DNA from: Streptosporangium canum
GTDB taxonomy: Bacteria; Actinomycetota; Actinomycetes; Streptosporangiales; Streptosporangiaceae
Direction: 5' to 3'
NCBI RefSeq assembly: GCF_900113865.1
Contig: NZ_FOQY01000002.1
Location: forward strand, 372,001-436,000
Length of the DNA: 64,000 nucleotides
Shown here in pieces: positions 1-7,847 of this stretch; position 1 is the first letter of the stretch; every line of letters begins with the position of its first letter. A program made the translations under genes and the position numbers. Under the pieces are notes generated by a model. The model was given only the letters and a program-made list of their open reading frames with translations, ran no database searches and was not told the origin of the DNA.

Positions 1-404
1 CCGGGGACCTCGACCAGCCGCTCGGGGGCGGTCTCGATGATCTGCAGGGTGTCGGCGCCGAAGTGGTCGACGATCCGCTCGGCCATCTTCGGCCCGATGC
101 CTTTGATCAGCCCGGAGCCGAGGTAGCGCTGGATGCCCTGGACGGTGGCGGGCAGCACGGTGGCGTAGGACCACACCTCGAACTGCTTGCCGTACTTGGG
201 GTGGGAGGTCCATCGCCCGGTCAGCCGCAGCGACTCGCCGGGCTGGGCGCCCAGCAGCGGCCCGACCACGGTCAGCAGTTCGCTGCCCGAGCGTTCGGTG
301 GCCACCCTGGCGATGGTGTAGCCGGTCTCCTCGTTGGCGTAGGTGATGCGTTCGAGGACGGCGTCGATGGACGAGCCGGGGGGACCACCCGATCCAGGGT
401 TCAC
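1..404 (-). CDS. RecD2-like ATP-dependent DNA helicase, N-terminal part (runs off window)
   Basis: The reverse strand encodes about 134 residues from a GTG at 404 to the window edge. After a short Gly/Pro-rich leader comes a segment with YANEETGYTIARV, then an OB-like beta region (GESLRLTGRW) and a helix-hairpin-helix-like stretch (YLGSGLIKGIGPKMAERIV). This order is the known N-terminal signature of the RecD2/YrrC family of SF1 helicases, which unwind DNA 5'-3' without RecBC. The helicase motifs themselves lie outside the window. The GTG start is chosen because the conserved block begins about 13 residues later and no in-frame ATG fits better. The gene points away from its neighbour at 746-1423 and both are on the minus strand. 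Confidence 0.8.
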   Translation of the reverse strand, partial: MNPGSGGPPGSSIDAVLERITYANEETGYTIARVATERSGSELLTVVGPLLGAQPGESLRLTGRWTSHPKYGKQFEVWSYATVLPATVQGIQRYLGSGLIKGIGPKMAERIVDHFGADTLQIIETAPERLVEVP

Positions 405-745
405 GGAAAAAACCTCTCTGCCAACCTTCCCGGCCAGGGTAGAGCAGTGGCGGGCGGCCGTTGATCAGTCGGCGGGTTTCGGCCGTCTCGCGGACGATAC
501 GCGCACATGCCGACACTTCGCGAAACGTGTGGCCTGCCGGTCGGAGTCGCGCCCCTCTCCCCTCGCCCCTCCCCCGCCGCCGGGGAAGGCGGCCGGCGCC
601 TTCCCGGGCCTCCTGCGGCTCCCGCCGGGCCCTCACCGGCGCAAGGGGCGGGTGAGAGCCACTCTGAAAGCCGAGGGCCCCCTGAAAGCCCCTGCCCGCC
701 CGATCCCTGCCTCACCTCACCTGCCCGCCGATCCCCCGGGCCGCC
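405..745. other. Non-coding gap with one hairpin
   Basis: This 341-bp stretch lies between two minus-strand genes. It is C-rich and G-rich without a convincing coding frame. The only clear structure is a 9-bp stem at 583-605 (listed separately). Confidence 0.5.
583..605 (-). terminator. Hairpin, possible terminator
   Basis: GGGAAGGCG (583-591) and CGCCTTCCC (597-605) form a perfect 9-bp stem with a 5-nt loop. It lies about 140 nt past the stop of the lipoprotein gene. No T-tract follows, as is usual in actinomycetes. Confidence 0.4.
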
Positions 746-1423
746 TCACTGCAGCCGGATCGTCTGGCCGATCCGGTCGAACAGCCGCTGCTTGCCGTCC
801 TGGTCGGTGCTGAGTGTGACGGTGCAGGTCCGGCCCGAGCCGGGCAGGTAGAACTGGGTGCCCTTGATCTCCATGCCGCCGGCCGGGAAGGTGTAGACCA
901 GCTTGGCCGCCTCGACGCCGCCGACGGTCACCTTGACGGCCTCGGTGACCTTGGCCTTGACCTGCTGCAGGTCCTTGGTGGCCGCGCCGATCAGCTGGTC
1001 GGCGGAGATGTTTCCGCTGGTTTGGCAGTAGCCGTTGAGGTTGGTGGTGAACCTGTTCGGTGAGCTCTGGCGTGACCTGGGGTCGAAGGCCCAGACCGCC
1101 TTGTTGGTCACCAGCGGCTGCAGGTCCTCTTTGGCCTGCTCCAGTGCCTTGCCCGACAGGCCGCTGCGCTTGAGGCCCTGTTCGAGGTCGTTCTTGGTCA
1201 GGTCGAGCGCGACCCAGGGGCCGGGGACGGCCACCGACAGCCCGTTGGCGGGGCTGCCGACCTGTTCGAAGCCCTCGGGTACGGTGCCGGGGCCGCCGGT
1301 CGCGGTGGCCGGGCTCGCGGTGGGGGCCTTGGCCAGGTTGATCGAGCCGCCGCCCGCGCAGGCGGTGGCCAGTGCCAGGCACAGCACGCCCGTGCTCGTC
1401 ACGATGGGATAGCGCTTACGCAC
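746..1423 (-). CDS. Secreted lipoprotein of unknown function
   Basis: A 225-residue protein. The start is GTG at 1423 because a GAGGAGGG ribosome-binding site lies 7 nt upstream and because the first residues then form a lipoprotein signal: a basic start (RKR), a hydrophobic core and the lipobox LATAC at about residues 17-21, so the protein should be exported and lipid-anchored. The mature part begins with a low-complexity Gly/Ser/Thr/Pro linker and continues with a mixed alpha/beta domain that contains two further cysteines (near NGYCQTS and GRTCTV). I do not recognise the family. A longer reading from 1573 is possible but would bury the signal peptide inside the protein. No operon partner is visible. 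Confidence 0.75.
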   Translation of the reverse strand: MRKRYPIVTSTGVLCLALATACAGGGSINLAKAPTASPATATGGPGTVPEGFEQVGSPANGLSVAVPGPWVALDLTKNDLEQGLKRSGLSGKALEQAKEDLQPLVTNKAVWAFDPRSRQSSPNRFTTNLNGYCQTSGNISADQLIGAATKDLQQVKAKVTEAVKVTVGGVEAAKLVYTFPAGGMEIKGTQFYLPGSGRTCTVTLSTDQDGKQRLFDRIGQTIRLQ

Positions 1424-1904
1424 CAGACTGCCCTCCTCGCGGACCTCGCCGGAGGCCCGAGCCGATTGACCTGTGAAAACTGCCGGGTGAATCGCCACCG
1501 GGGGGCCTCCCGCGCCGGAAGCGTCGTCCCGGGCGGTATGTGGCAGACCGACCATGACAAGCGGTGTGCTCATCGCGTGCAGCCACTTGACGGTGGAAGG
1601 CCGGCGGAGCGGTATATCGATTGACCTCCGCGTGATCCTATTTCTGCAGGTTAAGCGGTAAGTGTCGGTGCGGTTGGGTTCTGCCGCGGTGTGTCGCCGG
1701 AGTTTGCCGGCACCGCCTCGGGGCCCAGCCGGGCGAGGAGGCGCCCGACGGCCGGGGGGTGGGCGCGGTGGGTGGTGGAGGTGGCCGGGCGCGGGGTGGG
1801 AGGCAGGGCGCCGGCCACCGGGCGGGGGCGGCGTCCGGCGGGTTCCGGGCCGTGTCGCGCGCCAGGAGCGGGCGAAATCCGGACGGGCGGGGCGCCGGGG
1901 CTGC
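1424..1904. other. Non-coding gap upstream of the ABC-F leader
   Basis: About 480 bp between the divergent lipoprotein and ABC-F transcription units. Several open frames exist in this very GC-rich DNA but none has a ribosome-binding site or a recognisable protein. The two promoters presumably lie at its ends; nothing else is seen. Confidence 0.4.
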
Positions 1905-1910
1905 TAACGT
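1905..1910 (+). promoter_or_regulatory. -10-like box; predicts a leaderless leader-peptide mRNA
   Basis: TAACGT matches the TAnnnT pattern of actinobacterial -10 boxes. Its distance to the ATG at 1918 puts the transcription start at or within a base or two of that ATG, so the leader peptide mRNA would be leaderless. No good -35 is seen at the usual distance. Confidence 0.35.
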
Positions 1911-1917
1911 GACCGTC

Positions 1918-1962
1918 ATGGCACGAGGTATCTGGTCGCAGAAGGTCCGCTCCGCCCGCTGA
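1918..1962 (+). CDS. 14-codon leader peptide ([14 protein letters not shown])
   Basis: ATG at 1918 opens a 14-codon frame ending in TGA at 1960-1962, exactly 100 bp before the ABC-F start. A -10-like box sits so that translation would be leaderless. The peptide is basic and has a central IWSQK; it has no function of its own that I can see. Antibiotic-resistance ABC-F genes are known to be controlled by short leader ORFs on which drug-stalled ribosomes change mRNA folding, so this is read as a sensing peptide. Codons 11-13 (bases 1949-1955) are complementary to the ABC-F Shine-Dalgarno. Translation of the peptide and its drug response are inference. Confidence 0.5.
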   Translation: MARGIWSQKVRSAR

Positions 1963-2062
1963 CGGCGGCGCCTTCTTCCTGCTGAATCCGCGCTCGCCGT
2001 CCCGGTTTCCGCCGGGCGGCCGCCTGCCGCTGCCCGGCTCCACTGCGAGCTGCGGAGCACCG
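1949..2062 (+). promoter_or_regulatory. Putative translational/transcriptional attenuator of the ABC-F gene
   Basis: The spacer holds a chain of mutually exclusive perfect stems: GACGGCG (1961-1967) with CGCCGTC (1995-2001); CCCGG (2001-2005) with CCGGG (2012-2016); CCGGGC (2012-2017) with GCCCGG (2032-2037); GCTCC (2037-2041) with GGAGC (2054-2058). The last one hides the Shine-Dalgarno GCGGAG (2052-2057) of the ABC-F gene. The same site can also pair over 7 bp with GCTCCGC (1949-1955) inside the leader peptide. A ribosome stalled on the leader would block the upstream arms and could flip the chain. The stems are seen; the switching is inference. Confidence 0.45.
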
Positions 2063-3763
2063 TTGAACCTCACCCCGAATTCCGAAGCCATGTCCCTGCC
2101 CGTCGAGGCGGGCGGCAGCGCACACGTCCGCGCCACGGGCGCCACCGTCACCCGCGGGTCCCGGCGTGTTTTGAACGACGTCTCGATCACCGTCTCCGCC
2201 CGGTCGCGGGTCGCCGTCGTCGGCGAGAACGGCCGTGGCAAGACGACCCTGCTGCACGTCCTGGCCGGATTGATCACGCCAGACGAAGGTACCGTGCACC
2301 GGGCCGGCACGATCGGCCTGGCCCGCCAGGAGCTGTCCGCGCGAGAGGGTGAGACCGTCGCCACCCTGACGTCGGAGGCGCTGGCCGCCTCGCTGGCGGC
2401 CCTCGGCGCGCTGCAGGAGGCGACCCTCGCCATGACCGAGGGCGATCCCACCGCCGACGACCGCTACGCCGTCGCGCTCGACGCCGCCACCCGGCTCGAC
2501 GCGTGGGACGCCGAACGCCGCATCGACGTCGCCCTGGAGGCCCTCGGCGCTTGCACCGACCGCGACCGTCCGTTGGCGAGGCTGTCGGTCGGCCAGCGCT
2601 ACCGGGTGCGGCTGGCGTGCCTGCTAGGCGCGCGGCACGACGTGCTGCTGCTGGACGAGCCGACCAACCACCTCGACGCCGGCGGGCTGGACTTCCTGAC
2701 CCGCAGGCTGCGCGAGCACGATGGCGGCCTGGCCGTCGTCAGCCACGACCGGGTGCTGCTGCGCGACGTCGCCGACCAGTTCCTCGACCTCGACCCGACC
2801 CGCGACGGGAAGCCGCGGCTGTACGCCGGCGGCTATGACGCCTGGCGGGAGGCCCGGCGTCGCGAGCGTGAGCGCTGGGAGCGCGACCACGAGGAGCAGC
2901 AGGCCGAGCACCGGCGGCTGCGGGAGGCGGTGTCGAAGGCCCGCGACCGGCTCTCCACCGGCTGGCGGCCGGACAAGGGGACGGGCAGGCACCAGCGCCA
3001 GTCCCGCGCGCCGGGCGTCGTGCAGGCCCTGAACCACCGGCAGGACGCCCTGCGGGCGCACCGGATCGACGTGCCGCAGCCGCCGCCGGCGTTGCGGTGG
3101 CCGGACCTGGGCGTCCGGCCGGGGGCGCCGCAGTTGCGTGCGCATGGCGTCGCCGTCGACGGGCGGCTGGCCGGTCCGGTCGACCTCACCCTCGACGGGG
3201 GCGACCGGCTGCTCATCACCGGACCGAACGGTGCTGGAAAGTCCACGCTGCTCGCGGTGCTGGCCGGTTCGCTCGAGCCCACCGGCGGGCACGTCCGGCC
3301 GGCGAAGGGGGCACGGATCGCCCGGGTCACCCAGGAGAGCGCCGAGCAGGACCCCGCACTCACCGCCCGCGAGGTGTACGCCCGCCATGTGGGACGGCTG
3401 GTGGCCCGCCAGGCGCTGCGCGAGGCCGACGCCCTCCCGCTCGGGGCGCTTGGGCTGCTGGACTCCGAGGCGATGGGCACGCCGGTCGGGCGGATGTCGC
3501 AGGGGCAGCGGCGGCGCCTCGGCCTGGCGCTCGCGCTGGCCGGTCGGCCCGGGCTGCTCCTGCTCGACGAGCCGACCAATCACCTGTCGTCGGCGCTGGT
3601 CGACGAGCTGACCGACGCGATCGGCGACACGAGCGCCGCCGTCGTCGTCGTCACGCACGACCGGCGGCTGCTGCGCGACCTCGCCGACTGGCCGCGTCTG
3701 GAGGTGGGCGAGACTTCAGCGCCGGCTGTCCGGCCCTGCGCGACCGGTTCGTCGGGTGAGTGA
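2063..3763 (+). CDS. ABC-F family ATPase, ribosome protection type antibiotic resistance
   Basis: A 566-residue protein with two ATP-binding cassettes and no membrane segment, as in ABC-F proteins such as TlrC, CarA, OleB and LmrC that free ribosomes from macrolides, lincosamides and related drugs. Cassette 1 has Walker [10 protein letters not shown] (54-62), signature LSVGQ (174-178), Walker [12 protein letters not shown] (195-205) and SHD (227-229). A charged arginine-rich linker follows (about 260-335), matching the ribosome-probing interdomain arm. Cassette 2 has GPNGAGKST (387-395), MSQGQ (478-482), [10 protein letters not shown] (499-508) and THD (531-533). TTG at 2063 is chosen because GCGGAG lies 5 nt upstream; ATG at 2090 is the alternative but has only a weak site. 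A leader peptide and attenuator precede it. The drug class cannot be told from sequence alone. Confidence 0.9.
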   Translation: MNLTPNSEAMSLPVEAGGSAHVRATGATVTRGSRRVLNDVSITVSARSRVAVVGENGRGKTTLLHVLAGLITPDEGTVHRAGTIGLARQELSAREGETVATLTSEALAASLAALGALQEATLAMTEGDPTADDRYAVALDAATRLDAWDAERRIDVALEALGACTDRDRPLARLSVGQRYRVRLACLLGARHDVLLLDEPTNHLDAGGLDFLTRRLREHDGGLAVVSHDRVLLRDVADQFLDLDPTRDGKPRLYAGGYDAWREARRRERERWERDHEEQQAEHRRLREAVSKARDRLSTGWRPDKGTGRHQRQSRAPGVVQALNHRQDALRAHRIDVPQPPPALRWPDLGVRPGAPQLRAHGVAVDGRLAGPVDLTLDGGDRLLITGPNGAGKSTLLAVLAGSLEPTGGHVRPAKGARIARVTQESAEQDPALTAREVYARHVGRLVARQALREADALPLGALGLLDSEAMGTPVGRMSQGQRRRLGLALALAGRPGLLLLDEPTNHLSSALVDELTDAIGDTSAAVVVVTHDRRLLRDLADWPRLEVGETSAPAVRPCATGSSGE

Positions 3764-4014
3764 TCACTGCGGTCGTCGTCATGGCGGCGACGGTCGCGGT
3801 GACGGCGCGGGTGGCCTGCGGCGCCGTCATCCTGTCGGCACATCGGCCCTACGGCTCGCCGGCGCAGATCTTCCAGGTCAACGACGGCCCGGGAATCGTC
3901 ATCCACTCGGGGCGCGCACCGGTGCTGGCGGCCACCTTCCACCTGGCGAAGGGGAAAATCAAGGTGATCCACGTGGTCAGCAACCCGGAGAAGCTGACCG
4001 GCGTCGTGCTGTAA
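3760..4014 (+). pseudogene. C-terminal fragment of an ECF41-type sigma factor (SnoaL-like domain)
   Basis: An 84-codon frame starts at a GTG overlapping the ABC-F stop. Its second half, with FQVNDGPGIVIHSGR, ATFHLAKGKIKVI and SNPEKL, matches the end of the SnoaL-like C-terminal domain of ECF41/SigJ sigma factors (pattern GxPGxVxxxGRxVxxxxxxVxxGxIxxIxxVxNPEKL). The sigma2 and sigma4 regions are absent, so this is a 3' remnant of a much longer gene (about 300 residues). The first 20 residues are hydrophobic and probably only read-in sequence. Translation could still occur by coupling to the ABC-F gene, but a function is doubtful. Confidence 0.5.
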
Positions 4015-4110
4015 CACAGATCACACGGCGACCTGTCACTTCTCGGGCCGCCGTCTCGTCCGTGAGGCGATCAACCAGACGATCGTCGTCACGGAAGAGG
4101 GAGTATCTCG

Positions 4111-4458
4111 ATGTTCGCCGGCTATCTCACGGTCACACTTTTTGCTGCGGCGCTTTACGGTATGGCAGCCATCGCCAACCTCATCGGCCATGACTACCCC
4201 AAGAGCCAGGCGGACACGTTGGGTGTGCCCCGGTCCTGGATGCCTCTGTTGGGGGTGCTGCTGGCCGCCGGGGCGCTGGGGCTGTTGGCCGGAATCGCCG
4301 TACCGATCCTGGGCACGCTCGCCGCCAGTGGGCTCGTGCTGTACTTCCTCGGCGCATTCGCGGCACACCTACGGGCCAACGACCACCACTTCGTCCCCTG
4401 GACCTTCTTCTTCTGTACGGCGGTGGCCGCCCTGGCCGTCAACCTGACGTGCCGCTGA
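4111..4458 (+). CDS. DoxX-like small membrane protein
   Basis: A 115-residue protein with four hydrophobic segments (about 4-22, 46-64, 68-88 and 95-113), the size and layout of the DoxX/DoxX-like family of four-helix membrane proteins, whose characterised members act in redox or membrane homeostasis. The start is ATG at 4111 with AGAGGGAG upstream. A short loop with HDYPKSQAD after the first helix and a HLRANDHHF loop before the last helix are typical. It stands alone; the downstream gene faces the other way. The exact role is unknown. Confidence 0.75.
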   Translation: MFAGYLTVTLFAAALYGMAAIANLIGHDYPKSQADTLGVPRSWMPLLGVLLAAGALGLLAGIAVPILGTLAASGLVLYFLGAFAAHLRANDHHFVPWTFFFCTAVAALAVNLTCR

Positions 4459-4616
4459 GCCCGGCGAGCGGGGATGCCTCGCGCCGAGGAGATCGTCACC
4501 GAGCTGACCGAACCGCTCGCTCACCCCGATCTCACCGACGCCCTCACCCGCCGGCAAGCCCGTCGCGTGGGTGAACAAGACGACCGGTCCCGGTTGGAGG
4601 CGGTGAGAGGCCGGGG

Positions 4617-5051
4617 TCAGCGGCACTGGCGTTGCGCCGTGTCGCCGAGACGGTGGAGTAGATGCATCCAGCCGTGGCTGGTCTCGTGTCCGAGCCGGGG
4701 TGGCAGGCCGCCGTGTCGGAGGGTGAGCATGGTGCCCTCGCCGTCCCGGGCGAGGGTGACTTCGACGCGGGAGCTGCCGGGCGGGAGGTCGGGCACCCCA
4801 GGAGCGGCCTTCCAGCCGAAAGTGAAGACAATCCTTTCATAGGGCACAAGCTCCACGAACTGACCGTGCATCACCGGGCGTGGGCCTTCTTGCATGTGCA
4901 CACGCAAGGCGCCACCGGGGCGGGCGTCCAGTTCGGCCGCACCCCACCATTGGGCCAGGCGGGCCGGATCGGTGAAGAACGACCAGACCGTCTCGGGTGG
5001 GGCCTGGATACGCAACGTCTGCTCGATTGTCCCGCTCTCCCCAACGCTCAT
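4617..5051 (-). CDS. AHSA1/SRPBCC-domain protein
   Basis: A 144-residue protein that is one START-like domain of the AHSA1 type: IQAPPETVWSFFTDPARLAQWWG near the start, a beta-rich core (GGALRVHMQEG, PYERIVFTFGW) and the C-terminal helix HETSHGWMHLLHRLGD. Members bind small hydrophobic ligands. The ATG overlaps the stop of the ArsR gene upstream by 4 bp, so the two are translationally coupled. ArsR-AHSA1 pairs are common in actinobacteria, where the AHSA1 protein is thought to sense or remove a ligand linked to the repressor. The ligand is unknown. Confidence 0.9.
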   Translation of the reverse strand: MSVGESGTIEQTLRIQAPPETVWSFFTDPARLAQWWGAAELDARPGGALRVHMQEGPRPVMHGQFVELVPYERIVFTFGWKAAPGVPDLPPGSSRVEVTLARDGEGTMLTLRHGGLPPRLGHETSHGWMHLLHRLGDTAQRQCR

Positions 5052-5386
5052 CGTGATCCCCTCACCCCGTCCTCACCGTTGCGTGCGCGCTCCTGCCGTT
5101 CGGCGGCGTCCCTGAGCCGGTCGAGCGAGGCCGACCACATCGTCTTCAGGAACGTCGCAGCCTCTGCGAGTCCCTCGGGGCGTAGCCGGTAGAAACGCCG
5201 GTTGCCGGCACGACGGATGTCGAGAAGCCCGGCTGCGACCAGGATCCGCAGGTGCTGGGAGACCGCCGGGCGGCTGATGTCGGGAAAATGCCGGGCGATG
5301 TCACCCGCCGACACTTCGCGCTCGCGTACCAGTACGAGGATCGCACGACGGGTCGGGTCGGCGACCGCTCGCAGCGCCTCATCCAC
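5048..5386 (-). CDS. ArsR-family transcriptional repressor
   Basis: A 112-residue winged-helix protein: LRAVADPTRRAILVLVRE, the recognition helix region ISRPAVSQHLRILVAAGL and a wing ending in RRFYRL. No metal-binding cysteine pair is present, so it belongs to the non-metal ArsR subgroup that commonly travels with AHSA1-domain genes. It is first in the operon with the AHSA1 gene (4-bp overlap) and is divergent from the DUF1579 gene. A 6-bp inverted repeat in the shared intergenic region is the likely operator. Confidence 0.93.
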   Translation of the reverse strand: MDEALRAVADPTRRAILVLVREREVSAGDIARHFPDISRPAVSQHLRILVAAGLLDIRRAGNRRFYRLRPEGLAEAATFLKTMWSASLDRLRDAAERQERARNGEDGVRGSR

Positions 5387-5432
5387 CGTCCACCGCCTTT
5401 ACCCGGTCCATTTGCGCACCCACCGGATTGCT

Positions 5433-5458
5433 TGTAAGTATTTAAGCAACATCTTACA
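5433..5458. promoter_or_regulatory. Inverted repeat, likely ArsR operator
   Basis: TGTAAG (5433-5438) and CTTACA (5453-5458) are perfect inverted halves with a 14-bp AT-rich spacer, centred between the divergent arsR-type gene (starts 5386) and the DUF1579 gene (starts 5486). The local drop in GC fits a shared promoter/operator. Confidence 0.5.
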
Positions 5459-5485
5459 TACTTTCCGGATGAGGGGAAACACGCC

Positions 5486-5944
5486 ATGACCGACAACACC
5501 CAAGCCTCGACACCGGAGAACGGGCGCCTGAACGCGCTGGTCGGCCGGTGGCGTTCACAAGGGCAGACGGTCGCCACCCCGACCGAACCCGCGCTCCAGA
5601 TCACCGGATCCGACACATACGAGTGGCTGGAGGGTGGGTTCTTCCTCATTCACCGCGTGGACGTGCGCATCAACGACGACAAGGTCGAAGTCATCGAAAT
5701 GATCGGCCCCTACGATCCGGAGACCCGGACCTACCCCATGCGATCCTTCGACAACCAGGGTGACTTCGTCACGATGCGGGCGAGCGTGAACGACAACGGC
5801 GTCTGGACATTCGCCGGCGAAACAGAACGGGCCACACTGGTGATCGCCGAAGACCACAACACCATGACGGCCAGGTGGGAACGTATCGACAACGGCCCGA
5901 ATTGGCTGCACTGGATGGACATGACCTTCACAAAGGTCTCCTGA
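5486..5944 (+). CDS. DUF1579-family protein
   Basis: A 152-residue soluble protein. The opening LNALVGRWRSQGQTV and the blocks SDTYEWLEGGFFLIHRVDV, YDPETRTYPMRSFDNQGD and WTFAGETERATL are typical of DUF1579/lipocalin-like beta-barrel proteins of unknown function. GAGGGGAA lies 8 nt before the ATG. It is divergent from the ArsR-AHSA1 operon and probably shares its operator, so all three may form one small stress or ligand-response unit (inference). Confidence 0.85.
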   Translation: MTDNTQASTPENGRLNALVGRWRSQGQTVATPTEPALQITGSDTYEWLEGGFFLIHRVDVRINDDKVEVIEMIGPYDPETRTYPMRSFDNQGDFVTMRASVNDNGVWTFAGETERATLVIAEDHNTMTARWERIDNGPNWLHWMDMTFTKVS

Positions 5945-6273
5945 CCCCCACCGCCTCCAGGTCGTCGCCAAGCCTCCGGCAGCGCCGCGAGATGAAGCCG
6001 TGGGTGGTTTGGCCGGCGAGCCGGGCGACGTCGCCAGCCGTGCCGATCCGCCCGGCTTCGCCCGTCCTTGGTGGGGACGCCGCCGGCGGTTTCGGCGGCG
6101 GCACTGGCGGCCTGGATCGTGCGGATCCGGCAGCTGCGTGCTCGGGCGGAGGAGCACGCGTGAGGATGCTGCCGGCCGGCGCGACCGGATCGACCTCCAG
6201 CCACAGATCGGCAACGTCATCGCTGGTCTCGTCACCAAACTCGTCCCCTTCGGCTCGCAGAGGGCGACAACTC
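5945..6273. other. Gap with decayed coding scraps
   Basis: This 329-bp gap holds no intact gene. On the plus strand at about 6178-6258 a frame reads RIDLQPQIGNVIAGLVTKLV followed by PFG, which resembles the start of an S1 RNA-binding domain and then runs out. Other frames show nothing recognisable. It looks like decayed DNA between the convergent DUF1579 and WYL genes. Confidence 0.3.
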
Positions 6274-7248
6274 TCAGGACGACACTCCGTAGCGGGTGGC
6301 GATCGCGGCGGCGCGGTTGCGCAGGCAGTTGCGCAACCACTGCGGGGCCAGGGCTTCCGCGTCCGTGGTGAGCTGCCACAGCGCCCATTCGGCGTGTCTC
6401 GGATCTTGGAAGGTCACCTCCAGTCGCAGCCAGCCGTCTGAGTCGGCTTCTTCGGCGCGGACGGCCAGCGCCGTGCCCACCAGGTCCTCCCGCCGCGCCG
6501 GGTCCACCCGTACCAGCACGGTGACCTGGTCGCCGCCGGTCCGAAACCGCGTGCTGCGTTCCTGCCAGGTCCGGTCCAGATCGACCCGGTCTGGTCGCTG
6601 TGCAGGTTCGGCGAGTTCCTTGGCGGCCAGGACCCGAGACAGCCGGTAGGTGCGGTCCGCGCCGGACCTCGTGGCCAGCAGGTAGCCCTGGTCGCGTACG
6701 GTGACCAGGCCGATCGGGTCCACCGTGCGCCATTTGGGGGTCTGGTCCACAGCCGCGTAGTGGATCTGCAGCTTGTGTCCGGCCAACACCGCGCGCAGGA
6801 CCTCGGCCGCTATGGCGTCAGGCACCTCCTCAGCGACCAGCCGACGCGAGAGGAGGTCGGTCTCCGGGTCGATGAGCAATCGCTCGGCCGCGCCGGCCGC
6901 GGTGTCCCGATAGCTTTCGGGTAGCGCGTCAACCACCTTGAGCATCGCCGAAGCGAGCGCCGAGCCGAGGCCGAATGCCTGCGCGCCGCGCCGTGATCCG
7001 GCGACCAGCAGGGCAAGGGCCTCATCGTGGTTCAGTCCGGTGAGCTCGGTCCGGAAGCCGGACAACAACGCGAAACCGCCGTGCCGGCCGCGTTCGGCGT
7101 AGACCGGGACGCCGGCTGCCGACAGCGCCTCGATGTCGCGCAGCACGGTGCGGGTGGACACCTCCAGCTCGCGGGCCAGCGCGGTCGCAGACAGCCGACC
7201 CTGCTGCCGCAGCAGCAGCACCAGCGAGACCAGCCGGTCGGCGCGCAT
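6274..7248 (-). CDS. WYL-domain (YafY/DeoR-like) transcriptional regulator
   Basis: A 324-residue regulator. Residues 1-55 form a winged helix-turn-helix (MRADRLVSLVLLLRQQGRLS, then ALARELEVSTRTVLRDIEAL and a RGRHGGFAL wing). A WYL domain lies at about 150-225 (LQIHYAAVD, RTVDPIGLV, GYLLA, TYRLSRV) and a WCX-type C-terminal extension at about 240-315. WYL domains sense small ligands or nucleic acids. It is divergent from a RidA-family gene, and a perfect 7-bp inverted repeat sits 21-39 bp before its ATG, suggesting autoregulation together with control of that gene. Confidence 0.92.
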   Translation of the reverse strand: MRADRLVSLVLLLRQQGRLSATALARELEVSTRTVLRDIEALSAAGVPVYAERGRHGGFALLSGFRTELTGLNHDEALALLVAGSRRGAQAFGLGSALASAMLKVVDALPESYRDTAAGAAERLLIDPETDLLSRRLVAEEVPDAIAAEVLRAVLAGHKLQIHYAAVDQTPKWRTVDPIGLVTVRDQGYLLATRSGADRTYRLSRVLAAKELAEPAQRPDRVDLDRTWQERSTRFRTGGDQVTVLVRVDPARREDLVGTALAVRAEEADSDGWLRLEVTFQDPRHAEWALWQLTTDAEALAPQWLRNCLRNRAAAIATRYGVSS

Positions 7249-7268
7249 ACGAAAACCTTACCGAAATA

Positions 7269-7287
7269 CACGACACAGGATGTCGTG
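7269..7287. promoter_or_regulatory. Perfect palindrome, likely operator of the WYL regulator
   Basis: CACGACA (7269-7275), spacer CAGGA, TGTCGTG (7281-7287). The repeat is perfect and lies between the divergent WYL regulator gene and the RidA gene. Confidence 0.55.
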
Positions 7288-7383
7288 ATTTTCCGGGAGG
7301 CTTGTCACCACGACCAAAGGACGGTGGCTACCGATCCGATGGACGTTCGTAATGTCGACCAATCACATGGAGCTGATGTGGCA

Positions 7384-7779
7384 ATGGAGCGAACGGCGGT
7401 CAACCCGTGGGCGTGGTCGGTGGAGATGGGATACAACCAGGGTGAGATCGTCTCCGGGCACACCCGGACCCTGTACTGCGCCGGGCAGAGCGCGATGAGC
7501 GGCGACGGCAAGCCCCGGCATGCCGGTGACATGGCGGCGCAGATGGCGCTGAGCCTCGACAACCTGGAGGCCGTGCTCGGCGAGGCCGGCATGTCCCTCA
7601 CGAACCTCGTCCGGCTCAACGTCTACACCACCGACGTCGACCGGCTCTTCGAGCACTACGGCGTGCTGGCGTCGCGGTTGGGCGCCGCCGGGGTGGCGCC
7701 GTCCACCACGATGCTCGGGGTGACACGGCTGGCGATCCCCGACCTGATGGTCGAGCTTGAGGGGACCGCCGTCGCGTAA
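7384..7779 (+). CDS. RidA-family protein (enamine/imine deaminase-like)
   Basis: A 131-residue protein of the YjgF/YER057c/UK114 fold. It opens with MERTAVNPWAWSVEMGYNQG, continues with the strand-turn LYCAGQSAMSGDG and ends with a typical PSTTMLGVTRLAIPDLMVEL segment. RidA proteins hydrolyse reactive enamines or imines; subfamilies without the active-site arginine have other roles, and here the usual IPxxRxxV arginine near the end is not evident (TTMLGV occupies that place). ATG at 7384 matches family starts; an ATG at 7339 is an alternative. Divergent from the WYL regulator. Confidence 0.85.
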   Translation: MERTAVNPWAWSVEMGYNQGEIVSGHTRTLYCAGQSAMSGDGKPRHAGDMAAQMALSLDNLEAVLGEAGMSLTNLVRLNVYTTDVDRLFEHYGVLASRLGAAGVAPSTTMLGVTRLAIPDLMVELEGTAVA

Positions 7780-7788
7780 TGCGGCCCC

Positions 7789-7818
7789 GCCGCCTCCGGC
7801 AGGGCCGCCGGAGGCGGC
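7789..7818 (+). terminator. Strong terminator hairpin after the RidA gene
   Basis: GCCGCCTCCGGC (7789-7800) and GCCGGAGGCGGC (7807-7818) form a perfect 12-bp stem with a 6-nt loop, 9 nt past the RidA stop codon. Confidence 0.75.
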
Positions 7819-7847
7819 ACGAGTAGTAGGCAGGCGGGTGATCTCCG

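Noticed and set aside
4474-4620. Short plus-strand frame MPRAEEIVTELTEPLAHPDL after the DoxX-like gene
   Set aside because: It runs into the antisense of the AHSA1 gene, has no Shine-Dalgarno and no recognisable family; it may be a scrap but cannot be supported.
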